Source: a virus
IMG/VR virus record: IMGVR_UViG_3300021959_000226
Span: 1-31,434 of that record
DNA: 31,434 nt
Reading direction: 5' to 3' (one strand)
Position 1 is the stretch's first letter. Every line of letters starts with the position of its first letter. The translations under genes were made by a program, and so were the position numbers. Of this stretch, positions 1 to 5,770 are shown one piece after another. Below the pieces are notes generated by a model. The model did not search any database, was not told the DNA's origin, and worked only from the letters and a program-made list of their open reading frames with translations.

Positions 1-54
1 GCTCGGGATCCGGCGCTCGGGATCCGGCGCTCGGGATCCGGCGCTCGGGGATCA
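1..54. repeat. 14-bp tandem repeat at window edge
   Basis: Three perfect head-to-tail copies of GCTCGGGATCCGGC occupy 1-42, followed by a degenerate fourth copy. Each full copy carries GGATCC. No gene overlaps it. It may be a real terminal or intergenic repeat, or an assembly or library artefact, because it sits exactly at the edge of the window. Positions 55-154 hold no gene; the only structure I see there is the palindrome at 73-86. Confidence 0.8.
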
Positions 55-72
55 CGGCCCACGGCTTTCGAT

Positions 73-86
73 ACGTTTTAAAACGT
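73..86. repeat. 14-bp perfect palindrome
   Basis: ACGTTTTAAAACGT is its own reverse complement. It lies in non-coding DNA between the edge repeat and the terminator at 155-187. It could be an operator for a dimeric DNA-binding protein, or chance in AT-rich sequence. Nothing else supports a function. Confidence 0.4.
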
Positions 87-154
87 GCGGGGGCGGCGGG
101 CCGGGGCATGATTAACTCTTTTTAAATCGACTAGGACGGGGCTGGAGTAGGCAC

Positions 155-187
155 AAAAAAGCCCGCTAGGTTATTAGCCTAGCGGGC
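155..187 (-). terminator. Rho-independent terminator of the leftmost operon
   Basis: The stem is GCCCGCTAGG (161-170) paired with CCTAGCGGGC (178-187) around a 7-nt loop. The A-run at 155-160 becomes a U-tract on the minus-strand transcript. It lies about 30 bp past the stop codon of the gene at 219-422 and closes that operon. Confidence 0.85.
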
Positions 188-218
188 AAGGTTGGCGCTG
201 TATGGGGCTTAAATAGGC

Positions 219-422
219 TTAGAAATCGAAACCTACATAAACCGGGGTTTCTTCCGATAGAAAGATTTCCGAATTCGCGTCGTCATATTTGGAAAGCGAA
301 TATAAGGCGGGCTTACCGCGTCGGGGCTTTTCTCGGAAATTGATAATGTAGACCGACTTGGCGTCGGCTTTGCGTTTTACTAAATCGCCTTGGCTAAGAT
401 TGCCTAGTGCTAATTTATTCAT
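219..422 (-). CDS. hypothetical protein, 67 aa
   Basis: I do not recognise this small protein. It has a basic N-terminal half (KRKADAK, REKPRRGK) and an acidic C-terminal half ending in VYVGFDF; no membrane segment is visible. The ribosome-binding site AAAGGGTGA precedes the ATG, and the start overlaps the stop of the 30-residue membrane peptide upstream (ATGA), indicating translational coupling. It is the last gene of a three-gene leftward unit (772 down to 219) that ends at the terminator at 155-187. Confidence 0.7.
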   Translation of the reverse strand: MNKLALGNLSQGDLVKRKADAKSVYIINFREKPRRGKPALYSLSKYDDANSEIFLSEETPVYVGFDF

Positions 423-511
423 TGGATCACCCTTTCCACTATTACAATTACGAAAGCCGCCGCGACGAAAGCGGCGAACGGTAGGCCAGAGAAGAATTTA
501 TTTAAATTCAT
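419..511 (-). CDS. 30-aa single-pass membrane peptide
   Basis: This tiny ORF reads MNLNKFFSGLPFAAFV then AAAFVIVIVERVIQ: a short polar N-terminus, about 18 hydrophobic residues that would span a membrane, and a charged tail. It begins 3 nt after the TAG of the upstream 85-aa gene, and its TGA overlaps the ATG of the next gene by ATGA, so it fills the gap between two genes exactly. Tight packing and hydrophobic composition support expression. The function is unknown; small phage membrane peptides include holin-like and superinfection-exclusion proteins, but nothing specific points to either. No clear ribosome-binding site is visible, so it probably depends on coupling. Confidence 0.5.
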   Translation of the reverse strand: MNLNKFFSGLPFAAFVAAAFVIVIVERVIQ

Positions 512-514
512 TGC

Positions 515-772
515 CTAGGCTTTCAGCAATCTAGCTAGATCGGTCAATCTATAATCATCCGAGCCTAATTCCCGGCTGTAATCATTATGATCATAGCGAG
601 CCATAATGGTTTTTTGGTTTAGTTGGTCGGCTTCGACGTTTCGCAACAACCCGGTCATATCCCGGCCATGATCGGCGAAGGCAATCGTCTTTATATCGTC
701 AAAATAAATCGCAGTGATCGGCTGGCCTTCGGAGCCATAAAATCTGCCAGTATTAAAATTTATGATTTTCAT
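515..772 (-). CDS. hypothetical protein, 85 aa
   Basis: A small soluble acidic protein that I do not recognise. It starts MKIINFNTGRFYG and has a central segment rich in D and R. The start is supported by CTATGGGAAGG eight bases before the ATG, the same ribosome-binding context used by the genes starting at 1747 and 2989. It is the first gene of the leftmost operon, behind the promoter-like element at 813-825 and downstream of the terminator at 826-853. Confidence 0.75.
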   Translation of the reverse strand: MKIINFNTGRFYGSEGQPITAIYFDDIKTIAFADHGRDMTGLLRNVEADQLNQKTIMARYDHNDYSRELGSDDYRLTDLARLLKA

Positions 773-812
773 TGTTTAAACCTTCCCATAGTTAGTTGAA
801 GCCCTCTTATCT

Positions 813-825
813 CATATAATCCCAT
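813..825 (-). promoter_or_regulatory. conserved ATGGGATTATATG promoter-like element, copy A
   Basis: On the minus strand this reads ATGGGATTATATG and is identical over 13 bp to copy B at 1791-1803. It lies between the upstream terminator and the 85-aa gene, about 40 bp before the start codon. The ATTATA core is where a -10 box would fall, but no TTGACA-like -35 is visible, so an activator- or phage-specific promoter, or an operator, are alternatives. Confidence 0.5.
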
Positions 826-853
826 AAAAGAAAAGCCCCGCACTAGGCGGGGC
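826..853 (-). terminator. Rho-independent terminator
   Basis: GCCCCGC (835-841) pairs with GCGGGGC (847-853) around a 5-nt loop. The A-rich run 826-834 gives the U-tract on the minus strand. It lies 26 bp past the stop of the 59-aa gene at 879-1058 and directly before promoter-like element A. Confidence 0.8.
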
Positions 854-878
854 AATTCGGGGCGATATGTGGGGCGGG

Positions 879-1058
879 CTAGTCGTCGGCGGTATTTCCC
901 CACGCTAGCCAATCCCGAAGCAATAACGGCTGACCGTCGGCCTCACTGCACCGGATAACGTAAGCTTCATAGCGTTGGAACATGTCCGGCGCTACGTTGG
1001 GATTAGCGCGGCTTTGCCATTTTAGAAAGCGGCGACGCGAGGCGTTCGTTTTAAACAT
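879..1058 (-). CDS. hypothetical protein, 59 aa
   Basis: A complete small ORF starting MFKTNASRRRFLKWQ and ending LAWGNTADD. It has a strongly basic N-terminus and a Trp-containing C-terminus. AGAAAGG lies about nine bases before the ATG. It follows the Cys-rich gene (stop at 1073) by 14 bp, so the two probably share a transcript that ends at the terminator at 826-853. I do not recognise the family; the basic start could bind nucleic acid, but that is a guess. Confidence 0.6.
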   Translation of the reverse strand: MFKTNASRRRFLKWQSRANPNVAPDMFQRYEAYVIRCSEADGQPLLLRDWLAWGNTADD

Positions 1059-1072
1059 GTCTAAAAACCTTT

Positions 1073-1747
1073 CTACTGAGAAGCGACAGCGGACGCTTTC
1101 CGCTTGCTATTTCCATGGGCGGGAAAGCCGACGATAACCTTGCGGCTAGCCTTGGCGCACAAGCCACAATCTTTACATGACGTATCTTTATACGTCGCGG
1201 GGCACTGGGCGACGCGGCGACCTTCCGGCGTTTCAGTCTTGCGGCCTTTAAAATCGGCGGGCAAGACGGCGGCAACGGGGCCAATGTCTAACGCGGCTAA
1301 TTCGTCGGCGTGAGCTAAGTTGTTAGCTGACAAGTTAATGGTGAAGCCGTTGCGGTTAGCCTTGGCAATAATGGCGGCATTGTTGCCGACGTGGGGCTCA
1401 TAGTGTGTGAAAGTAAACCCGGCCTTGTCCGCGTTGGCTTCAACTAGCTTAGCAGTATCGGCGGCGTTTATATGCTCGCCGTTGCCCGGCATGTCACCGG
1501 CTTGATTATGCCGCCACAATTGGCCTTCCGGCAGCGCCGCAATTTGCGCCAGAAAAGCTTTAAAGCTTCCGCCCCGCTCGCCCCGGGTTACTTCATCCCA
1601 ACGGCCTTTAAGAGGGTATCCGTCGGCATAGCATCCATTATTTTTAAACGGGCAAGCATCGGGGCAAGTATCCGCCGAAGTAGTAGAAACCGGGATTGGC
1701 CCGGTCTTTTTGTTCTTGCTCTTGAGCGTTAAAAAGTAATTAGACAT
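1073..1747 (-). CDS. Cys-rich conserved phage/plasmid protein (DUF7227-like), 224 aa
   Basis: The protein starts MSNYFLTLKSKNKKTGPIPV and has an N-terminal Cys group (TCPDACPFKNNGCYADG), a central RHNQAGDMPG and a C-terminal Cys group (QCPATYKDTSCKDCGLC) before IVGFPAHG. From memory this pattern matches a conserved family (DUF7227-like) common on plasmids and phages of Proteobacteria; I cannot verify the number. The two Cys clusters suggest metal binding, either zinc or an Fe-S site. I chose the ATG at 1747 rather than one 20 codons upstream because GGGAAG lies eight bases before it, in the same CTATGGGAAG context as the neighbouring genes, and the upstream region holds the promoter-like element. 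The biochemical role is unknown. Confidence 0.8.
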   Translation of the reverse strand: MSNYFLTLKSKNKKTGPIPVSTTSADTCPDACPFKNNGCYADGYPLKGRWDEVTRGERGGSFKAFLAQIAALPEGQLWRHNQAGDMPGNGEHINAADTAKLVEANADKAGFTFTHYEPHVGNNAAIIAKANRNGFTINLSANNLAHADELAALDIGPVAAVLPADFKGRKTETPEGRRVAQCPATYKDTSCKDCGLCAKASRKVIVGFPAHGNSKRKASAVASQ

Positions 1748-1790
1748 TGGCTTTTCTTCCCATAGAAAATTTAAACCTTTTCTTTTCTCG

Positions 1791-1803
1791 CATATAATCC
1801 CAT
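1791..1803 (-). promoter_or_regulatory. conserved ATGGGATTATATG promoter-like element, copy B
   Basis: Identical over 13 bp to copy A at 813-825 and placed the same way: just after a terminator (1811-1842) and about 45 bp before the start codon at 1747. The leader between it and the ribosome-binding site is A/G-rich. No -35 box is obvious. Confidence 0.5.
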
Positions 1804-1810
1804 GCAACGC

Positions 1811-1842
1811 AAATAAAAAAAGCCCCGCCGGATAGGCGGGGC
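1811..1842 (-). terminator. Rho-independent terminator after the DUF932 gene
   Basis: GCCCCGCC (1822-1829) pairs with GGCGGGGC (1835-1842) around a 5-nt loop. The A-rich run 1811-1821 supplies the U-tract on the minus strand. The DUF932 gene stops 29 bp upstream of it. Confidence 0.85.
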
Positions 1843-1870
1843 CAAGTTAGGGGAAGGTGTGGGGCTTATT

Positions 1871-2989
1871 TTATGCAGCGATGCGCTGCCAATCGGCGCG
1901 GCGTAAATTTAAAAGCTCACCGCCCCGCTGTTGCCATAGATCCACATCGTCGGCGTCGGCTTTGTGAGATACCGCCGTGACGGCATTTATTAAGGTTGCA
2001 CGTGATAGCGGCTTGTCGCGTTCATATCCGGCTTGCCCGATGGTATCCAAGAGCCCGTTTAAAACGTCGCCCGTTTCCTTTTTAGTCAATTTCATGACCG
2101 CGCCCAAATTTTCGACAACGGCGGCTTTGTCCGCGTCGGGGGAGATCACGTCTTGCGCGGCGGCCCGCATATTTTCTAAGACATTATCGAAAGCATCCCG
2201 GCTAGAATAAACCCCGACTAGGTCGCGGATCTTGAGCTCAAGAGCCCGGTTATCTGCGTCTTTAGCCTGATCGGATAACAGGCCCCAGTCGTCGCTATCA
2301 CGACTGCTAGTTATATGGCTGGAACGGGTTTTATTTTGGGTTTGCATCCCGTTTAAACAGGCTAACGTCCAAGCTATTTGGTAAACAGAAACCGAGCCCG
2401 CGCCAACCTCACTATTCTGCAAGCCAATACCATTAGCCATGATATCGCCAACCCCAGCACCTTCCCCAATGTGGGCCAGAGATTTAAGGCGCAGATACAG
2501 CCGTTTATCCGTGACGGTGGCGTTAACAACCTGAAATTGCGCGGGGCTATCCATGAGTTGAGGAAGCGAAGCATTCAATAAGTTGACATGGTCAAAGGTT
2601 TTAAACTTATCGGATACAAAGGCCCGCAATGTTGCAAAGGCGTGGGTTTCGTCGTGGGTGCGAAGCATCCTGACGGATGTTTCTTTCCGCCAGATAGCGT
2701 TCACCAAATTATCGAATTGATCCGCGTAATTTTCTTGCAATCGTCGAGCGGTTCTAACATCAATCCCAGCGTGAGCTGCAATTTGCCCAAAGGCCACGTC
2801 GTTTATCTCAAAAACCTCGGTTGGTACGCCACCGTTATTTTCTAAAATAACGCGGGGCTTTCCATATTCAGTGGTTTTTTGCAACTGGTTAGTCGGTGCG
2901 ATGTAGTCGGCTTGGCGGTTTGCATCGTCGCGGACTTTTTCTAAGAGGCGGGTCAAAGTGTTTTTGCTGTTTTCGATAGAGTGTAACAT
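1871..2989 (-). CDS. DUF932 family phage/plasmid protein, 372 aa
   Basis: A DUF932 (TIGR03299-like) protein. The family hallmarks are present: RAFVSDKFKTFDHVNLLNA near residues 123-141, followed by VTDKRLYLRL, then NSEVGAGSVSVYQIAWTLAC and LNGM near residues 193-216. DUF932 proteins are widespread on phages and plasmids; their biochemical role is not established, though replication or anti-restriction roles have been suggested. The length is typical. The ATG at 2989 is preceded by CTATGGGAAA, matching the other genes of this arm. It is transcribed alone between terminators at 3106-3136 and 1811-1842. Confidence 0.85.
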   Translation of the reverse strand: MLHSIENSKNTLTRLLEKVRDDANRQADYIAPTNQLQKTTEYGKPRVILENNGGVPTEVFEINDVAFGQIAAHAGIDVRTARRLQENYADQFDNLVNAIWRKETSVRMLRTHDETHAFATLRAFVSDKFKTFDHVNLLNASLPQLMDSPAQFQVVNATVTDKRLYLRLKSLAHIGEGAGVGDIMANGIGLQNSEVGAGSVSVYQIAWTLACLNGMQTQNKTRSSHITSSRDSDDWGLLSDQAKDADNRALELKIRDLVGVYSSRDAFDNVLENMRAAAQDVISPDADKAAVVENLGAVMKLTKKETGDVLNGLLDTIGQAGYERDKPLSRATLINAVTAVSHKADADDVDLWQQRGGELLNLRRADWQRIAA

Positions 2990-3066
2990 TTCATGTGTTT
3001 CCCATAGTTTTGGGCTAGGTCAGCGCCCATTATAGAAAGACCTATGCGGTTTATCCGATATTTTTG

Positions 3067-3074
3067 CATATAAT
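3067..3074 (-). promoter_or_regulatory. promoter-like element, copy C (partial)
   Basis: On the minus strand the sequence GTATTATATGC shares its ATTATATG core with copies A and B but lacks the ATGGG part. It lies 78 bp before the DUF932 start and just after the terminator at 3106-3136. A second -10-like TATAAT closer to the gene (minus strand CTATAATGGG, near 3038-3047) is an alternative. The rest of 2990-3060 holds nothing else I can name. Confidence 0.35.
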
Positions 3075-3105
3075 ACAAGCGGAAATTTTAAAAACTTTAT
3101 AGGCC

Positions 3106-3136
3106 AAAAGAAAAACCCCGCCGGGTTAGGGCGGGG
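3106..3136 (-). terminator. Rho-independent terminator
   Basis: CCCCGCC (3116-3122) pairs with GGCGGGG (3130-3136) around a 7-nt loop. The A-rich 3106-3115 gives the U-tract on the minus strand. It begins 8 bp past the stop of the 33-aa ORF at 3144-3245. A short CTTT on the other side might give weak bidirectional activity. Confidence 0.8.
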
Positions 3137-3143
3137 CTTTAGT

Positions 3144-3245
3144 TTAGCGGCGGCGTCGTCGGGGCGGACGTGATCGCGTTCGTCGGCTTAGTTCGTCGTA
3201 GTCGCTACCGTAAAGCAGTCGGCCTATCCAATACAATAAGAACAT
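3144..3245 (-). CDS. 33-aa peptide with hydrophobic start and Arg-rich tail
   Basis: This ORF starts MFLLYWIGRLLYGSDYDE and ends in RPPRRRRR. It is joined to the preceding gene by a TAATG stop/start overlap and stops 8 bp before the terminator stem region. The hydrophobic N-terminus could insert in a membrane, with the very basic tail left in the cytoplasm; it is short for a full span. The function is unknown. Coupling and exact fit argue for expression, but so short an ORF may be fortuitous. Confidence 0.4.
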   Translation of the reverse strand: MFLLYWIGRLLYGSDYDELSRRTRSRPPRRRRR

Positions 3246-3418
3246 TATTCCGGCACCTCACATAGGTTTAGGGTTTCCTGCTCATAATGTTCGGGCTGAC
3301 CGTCGTTTAACACGCTGAATTGCTGATGCGCCATTTCATACGCGGCGTCTTCATCAGGGGCTTTTACAACGATGCTTTTCCTAACGGTGGCCTGTATCTC
3401 AACCTCAAAAGTTTTCAT
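3245..3418 (-). CDS. hypothetical protein, 57 aa (DpnD/PcfM-like pattern)
   Basis: The protein starts MKTFEVEIQATVRKSIVVKA and continues with an acidic helix, PDEDAAYEMAHQQF. This pattern of a beta hairpin followed by an EDA helix resembles small DpnD/PcfM-like proteins of mobile elements; the match is by pattern only. The start overlaps the stop of the 94-aa gene (TGATG), so it is translationally coupled. It is the second gene of a leftward unit starting at 3702 and ending at the terminator at 3106-3136. Confidence 0.6.
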   Translation of the reverse strand: MKTFEVEIQATVRKSIVVKAPDEDAAYEMAHQQFSVLNDGQPEHYEQETLNLCEVPE

Positions 3419-3702
3419 CACGCGGCTTCCTCTAAAGAAACCGGAACCGCCTCGCAGCCCCCTCTGCCAGTGTTAAAGTAAACATGACTAGCTTTTAACC
3501 GTTTAACCTTCTCACCCCTATTCTTTACCCAATTTTTTATGGCATTAGGTTTCCAAAAGCCATAAAGCCAAACAAACCTATACCTTTTCTGCAATTGCGC
3601 TTCATACGCTGGATAATCTACGGTCGGACTGATGGTGGGTTCACCATCATCAATCTCATAAACGACATGTGTTCGTTTCGTAAAATTAGTCGTGTAAGCC
3701 AT
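3418..3702 (-). CDS. hypothetical protein, 94 aa
   Basis: A small protein that starts MAYTTNFTKRTHVVYEIDDG, contains an aromatic patch (RYRFVWLYGFW) near the middle, and then a basic helix (KNRGEKVKRLK). I recognise no family. The ATG at 3702 follows ACACGGGAG, a ribosome-binding context also used by the genes starting at 8120 and 9408. It is separated by about 46 bp from the nuclease gene upstream and heads its own small unit. Confidence 0.65.
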   Translation of the reverse strand: MAYTTNFTKRTHVVYEIDDGEPTISPTVDYPAYEAQLQKRYRFVWLYGFWKPNAIKNWVKNRGEKVKRLKASHVYFNTGRGGCEAVPVSLEEAA

Positions 3703-3748
3703 CGTTTTTTACTCCCGTGTTAAATAACGATGATAAGACATTATGCGA

Positions 3749-4216
3749 TCATCTCGGACATATCAAGTCAAAAATAGTGTCCCATTGAAACGGTTGTTCA
3801 CAACGAAAAACAGGCTCGACGGAATCTAACCCATCCATCTTTAGGTCTACAGCGGCGTTGGCTGGATAAAGCAGGCATTCCGCAGGCTCGGTTGGCTTAG
3901 TCTGCTTTTTAATAAGTACCCAGCAGCTAGCGTGACCATGCCGTGATAGCCAAGCTACTTGGCTAGGCTGCAAGGTTACGGAATTGCCTGTCAGGTATTT
4001 CAGTTCGACAAAATGAAAATTTCCGGCTTCGTCGCATATCATCAAATCCGGAATGCCCGCACCGACCCAGTTTTCAATCCGGGTCAGTAATAACTTCCTC
4101 TTCGTCCGCTGCGCTGCTTCTTTGACTTGTTTGTAAAAGCCTGCTTCGCGCTTTGTTGCGATTGGAGGTGTTTTCGTCTTTTTCTTCTGGGGTGATATCG
4201 ATTGTGATTGGGGCAT
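3749..4216 (-). CDS. VRR-NUC type PD-(D/E)XK nuclease, 155 aa
   Basis: The core reads NWVGAGIPDLMI then FHFVELKYLTG and LQPSQVAWL. This gives the PD-(D/E)XK signature with Asp57, Glu71 and Lys73 and the trailing Gln86 expected of stand-alone phage VRR-NUC domains. Such proteins cut DNA structures such as Holliday junctions or flaps and take part in phage recombination or packaging. The first about 23 residues are polar and basic (PQKKKTKTPP) and precede the fold. The gene begins 143 bp inside terS in another frame; I found no start in the VRR-NUC frame after 4216 that would keep the whole fold. The ribosome-binding site is weak (AGAAGAG about 13 nt upstream), so coupling to terS translation is likely. 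Confidence 0.85.
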   Translation of the reverse strand: MPQSQSISPQKKKTKTPPIATKREAGFYKQVKEAAQRTKRKLLLTRIENWVGAGIPDLMICDEAGNFHFVELKYLTGNSVTLQPSQVAWLSRHGHASCWVLIKKQTKPTEPAECLLYPANAAVDLKMDGLDSVEPVFRCEQPFQWDTIFDLICPR

Positions 4217-4697
4217 AGCTATTTTTTATCTCTTCTAAAGCTTTCAAAACGTCTTCTTTCGACATGCTATCGATAGAGCCATGTCGGATCTCTGATTTGC
4301 TGACATAGATGTCGCCTTGGGCTTGGCCTCGCCTGTACTCTGCTTGCACCGCAGCCGAATAAGCTCCGTTTTCCAAAGCCACGTCCCTGATCAATTGCAG
4401 GTCTCTAAGGTGACGCTGGTAGGTGACGCCATACTTCTCATCAAGCTCCCGTCTGTAAGCTTGGATAGCAGCAACGACGTGAGGTGACATGTGTGGGTTG
4501 GTCAGTTCATACGCTCTGGAGTGCGCGGACCCCGCCGCATAGCCAGCGTTTATAGCGGCTTCCCGCAGGGTTATCTGACCGTCCTTACTCACCAATTCTT
4601 TTACAAAGAGTTCTTGCTTGCGGGTCAAAGCTTGGTCTGACGTTATTTTCTTTCTACCGCGCGTTTCGCTCTTAGGCGGGACTTTTGCACGTGGCAT
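4074..4697 (-). CDS. terS: terminase small subunit, 207 aa
   Basis: The protein has a basic, proline-containing N-terminus (MPRAKVPPKSETRGRKK) and then TRKQELFVKELVSKD followed by LREAAINAGY, the helix-turn-helix arrangement usual in phage small terminases. A long helical middle (QAYRRELDEKYGVTYQRHLRDL) fits an oligomerisation region. The protein would recognise the packaging site and pass DNA to the large subunit, which is not in this window. The last about 47 codons overlap the VRR-NUC gene in another frame; that tail is polar and low-complexity, so the nuclease may have been overprinted on a dispensable terS end. Directly upstream is a 6-bp inverted repeat and then a repeat-rich region that may contain its binding site. 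Confidence 0.8.
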   Translation of the reverse strand: MPRAKVPPKSETRGRKKITSDQALTRKQELFVKELVSKDGQITLREAAINAGYAAGSAHSRAYELTNPHMSPHVVAAIQAYRRELDEKYGVTYQRHLRDLQLIRDVALENGAYSAAVQAEYRRGQAQGDIYVSKSEIRHGSIDSMSKEDVLKALEEIKNSYAPITIDITPEEKDENTSNRNKARSRLLQTSQRSSAADEEEVITDPD

Positions 4698-4716
4698 ACA
4701 TTTGCTCCGTTAATTA

Positions 4717-4730
4717 GGTCTACTTAGACC
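4717..4730. repeat. inverted repeat upstream of terS
   Basis: GGTCTA and TAGACC face each other across 2 bp, 20 bp upstream of the terS start. The position fits an operator or leader hairpin for terS. Confidence 0.4.
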
Positions 4731-4828
4731 CCTGAATAACACGGATCACACTAATATAGGAAGAAAAATGAATTTCAGAAAAAAATATTTTGGAGCCCAG
4801 TAAGGCCGATTTTGATTTTTGCCGTAGA

Positions 4829-5000
4829 GGTAACACTTTTAAAATTAACGCTGTTACCGTTTATGTTACCTTTTGAAATCTCTGTAACCGTTGATATACA
4901 AGGGTTACAGAGATAGGTAACACGGGTAACACGGGTAACACCATTTTTTTTCATGTTTTTAAAAAAACTAATTTTCTCCCTATATAGTGTTACTGTTACT
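4829..5000. repeat. GTTACC/GGTAAC repeat region (candidate pac, origin or operator)
   Basis: Within AT-rich non-coding DNA the hexamer GGTAAC or its complement occurs repeatedly (4829, 4853, 4865, 4916, 4925, 4934), with further GTAACC and GTTAC copies. At 4916-4942 there are three head-to-tail copies of GGTAACACG (the last ends in C). At 4878-4914 a perfect 12-bp inverted repeat, ATCTCTGTAACC facing GGTTACAGAGAT, has a 13-nt spacer. Clustered short repeats with a long palindrome in AT-rich DNA fit a replication origin, a regulator-binding region, or, given terS next door, a packaging site. The whole 4698-5039 gap contains no gene that I can support. Confidence 0.7.
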
Positions 5001-5005
5001 TTAAT

Positions 5006-5029
5006 GACTGTTTAGGCGAGCCGTGAGCC
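5006..5029 (+). repeat. 24-bp inverted repeat, left arm
   Basis: This arm matches the reverse complement of 5771-5794 at 23 of 24 positions (single C/T difference at 5017). The two arms enclose the cysteine-peptidase-like gene. The left arm lies 10 bp past its stop codon. Confidence 0.85.
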
Positions 5030-5039
5030 GCGATTTTTG

Positions 5040-5750
5040 TTACTTATTCAACATACGTTGATACGTTTCCAACATCTCGACGGCCTCGGACCATTCATAC
5101 ACGTTGTGCTCACCGTATGGATCGTCCTCATCCTTGATTGATGATGGGGGGTAAACCCAAACGTCACCGTATGTCCGTATAAACTGCGTATCGAGTTCTG
5201 CGCCAATTTTCTTGGCTAATCGATAAGCTTTGGACCTAGCGGCGGCGTTTGGGTCTTTTGGTTTTGAGACGTCGAGGTCTGGTTTGGTTACGTTGTCGGA
5301 GACAAGTTCCCAAACATCTGAGACCCGCGCTCGGCGTTTCACTCGTTTGTCTCTGATCGAGACGATGTCCCGAATGCGACCACAAGTGTAACGTCGTCCA
5401 CTGACTAGCTGCCAGTGGTTTCCCGCTACGATCAGGAAGACCCGACCTTCGGTTCGATCTTCTTTCGTTGCTTTGAGCCAAGCGGCTAACGTCGATCCCG
5501 GCCTTCGATACGTGTGGTATCGAAGACCCGGTTTGGAGAAGTACTTGGTTTGGATGTTACAAGCTTTGAGGGCTCGAACCACCTGTCCCGAATGCGTCCC
5601 CATGACCCTAGTCACTCGACCGTTGCTTTGCAGCCGGATCAGCCGTGCGGCTTCCCCGGTTGTTAGGCTGGTTAAGGCCGAAATCACGGACGGGCCGCAA
5701 TATCGGTTTTTGTCTTTCCCATCTTTGATGAGCCGTAATTTTAGTTTCAT
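5040..5750 (-). CDS. putative papain/C39-like cysteine peptidase, 236 aa
   Basis: The N-terminal motif NRYCGPSVISALTSL puts Cys18 at the start of a helix, and AGNHWQLVSGR puts His112 at the start of a strand. This Cys...His order and spacing match the C39-like/papain-like fold found in phage and bacterial peptidases. A basic middle (RDKRVKRRARV) and a C-terminal helical region follow. It may process a protein, act as an inhibitor-type pseudo-peptidase, or be a structural remnant; only the motifs support peptidase activity. I chose the ATG at 5750 because CTACGGGAAGG lies seven bases upstream, as in other left-arm genes. The gene is framed by a 24-bp inverted repeat and stands as a single-gene unit. 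Confidence 0.55.
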   Translation of the reverse strand: MKLKLRLIKDGKDKNRYCGPSVISALTSLTTGEAARLIRLQSNGRVTRVMGTHSGQVVRALKACNIQTKYFSKPGLRYHTYRRPGSTLAAWLKATKEDRTEGRVFLIVAGNHWQLVSGRRYTCGRIRDIVSIRDKRVKRRARVSDVWELVSDNVTKPDLDVSKPKDPNAAARSKAYRLAKKIGAELDTQFIRTYGDVWVYPPSSIKDEDDPYGEHNVYEWSEAVEMLETYQRMLNK

Positions 5751-5770
5751 AGTAATACCTTCCCGTAGAA

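Noticed and set aside
813-825. T7-like phage RNA polymerase promoter
   Set aside because: CTATGGGAAG near the gene starts recalls a T7 initiation region, but the constant 5-9 nt spacing to the ATG marks it as a ribosome-binding site, and no phage RNA polymerase gene is seen in the window.
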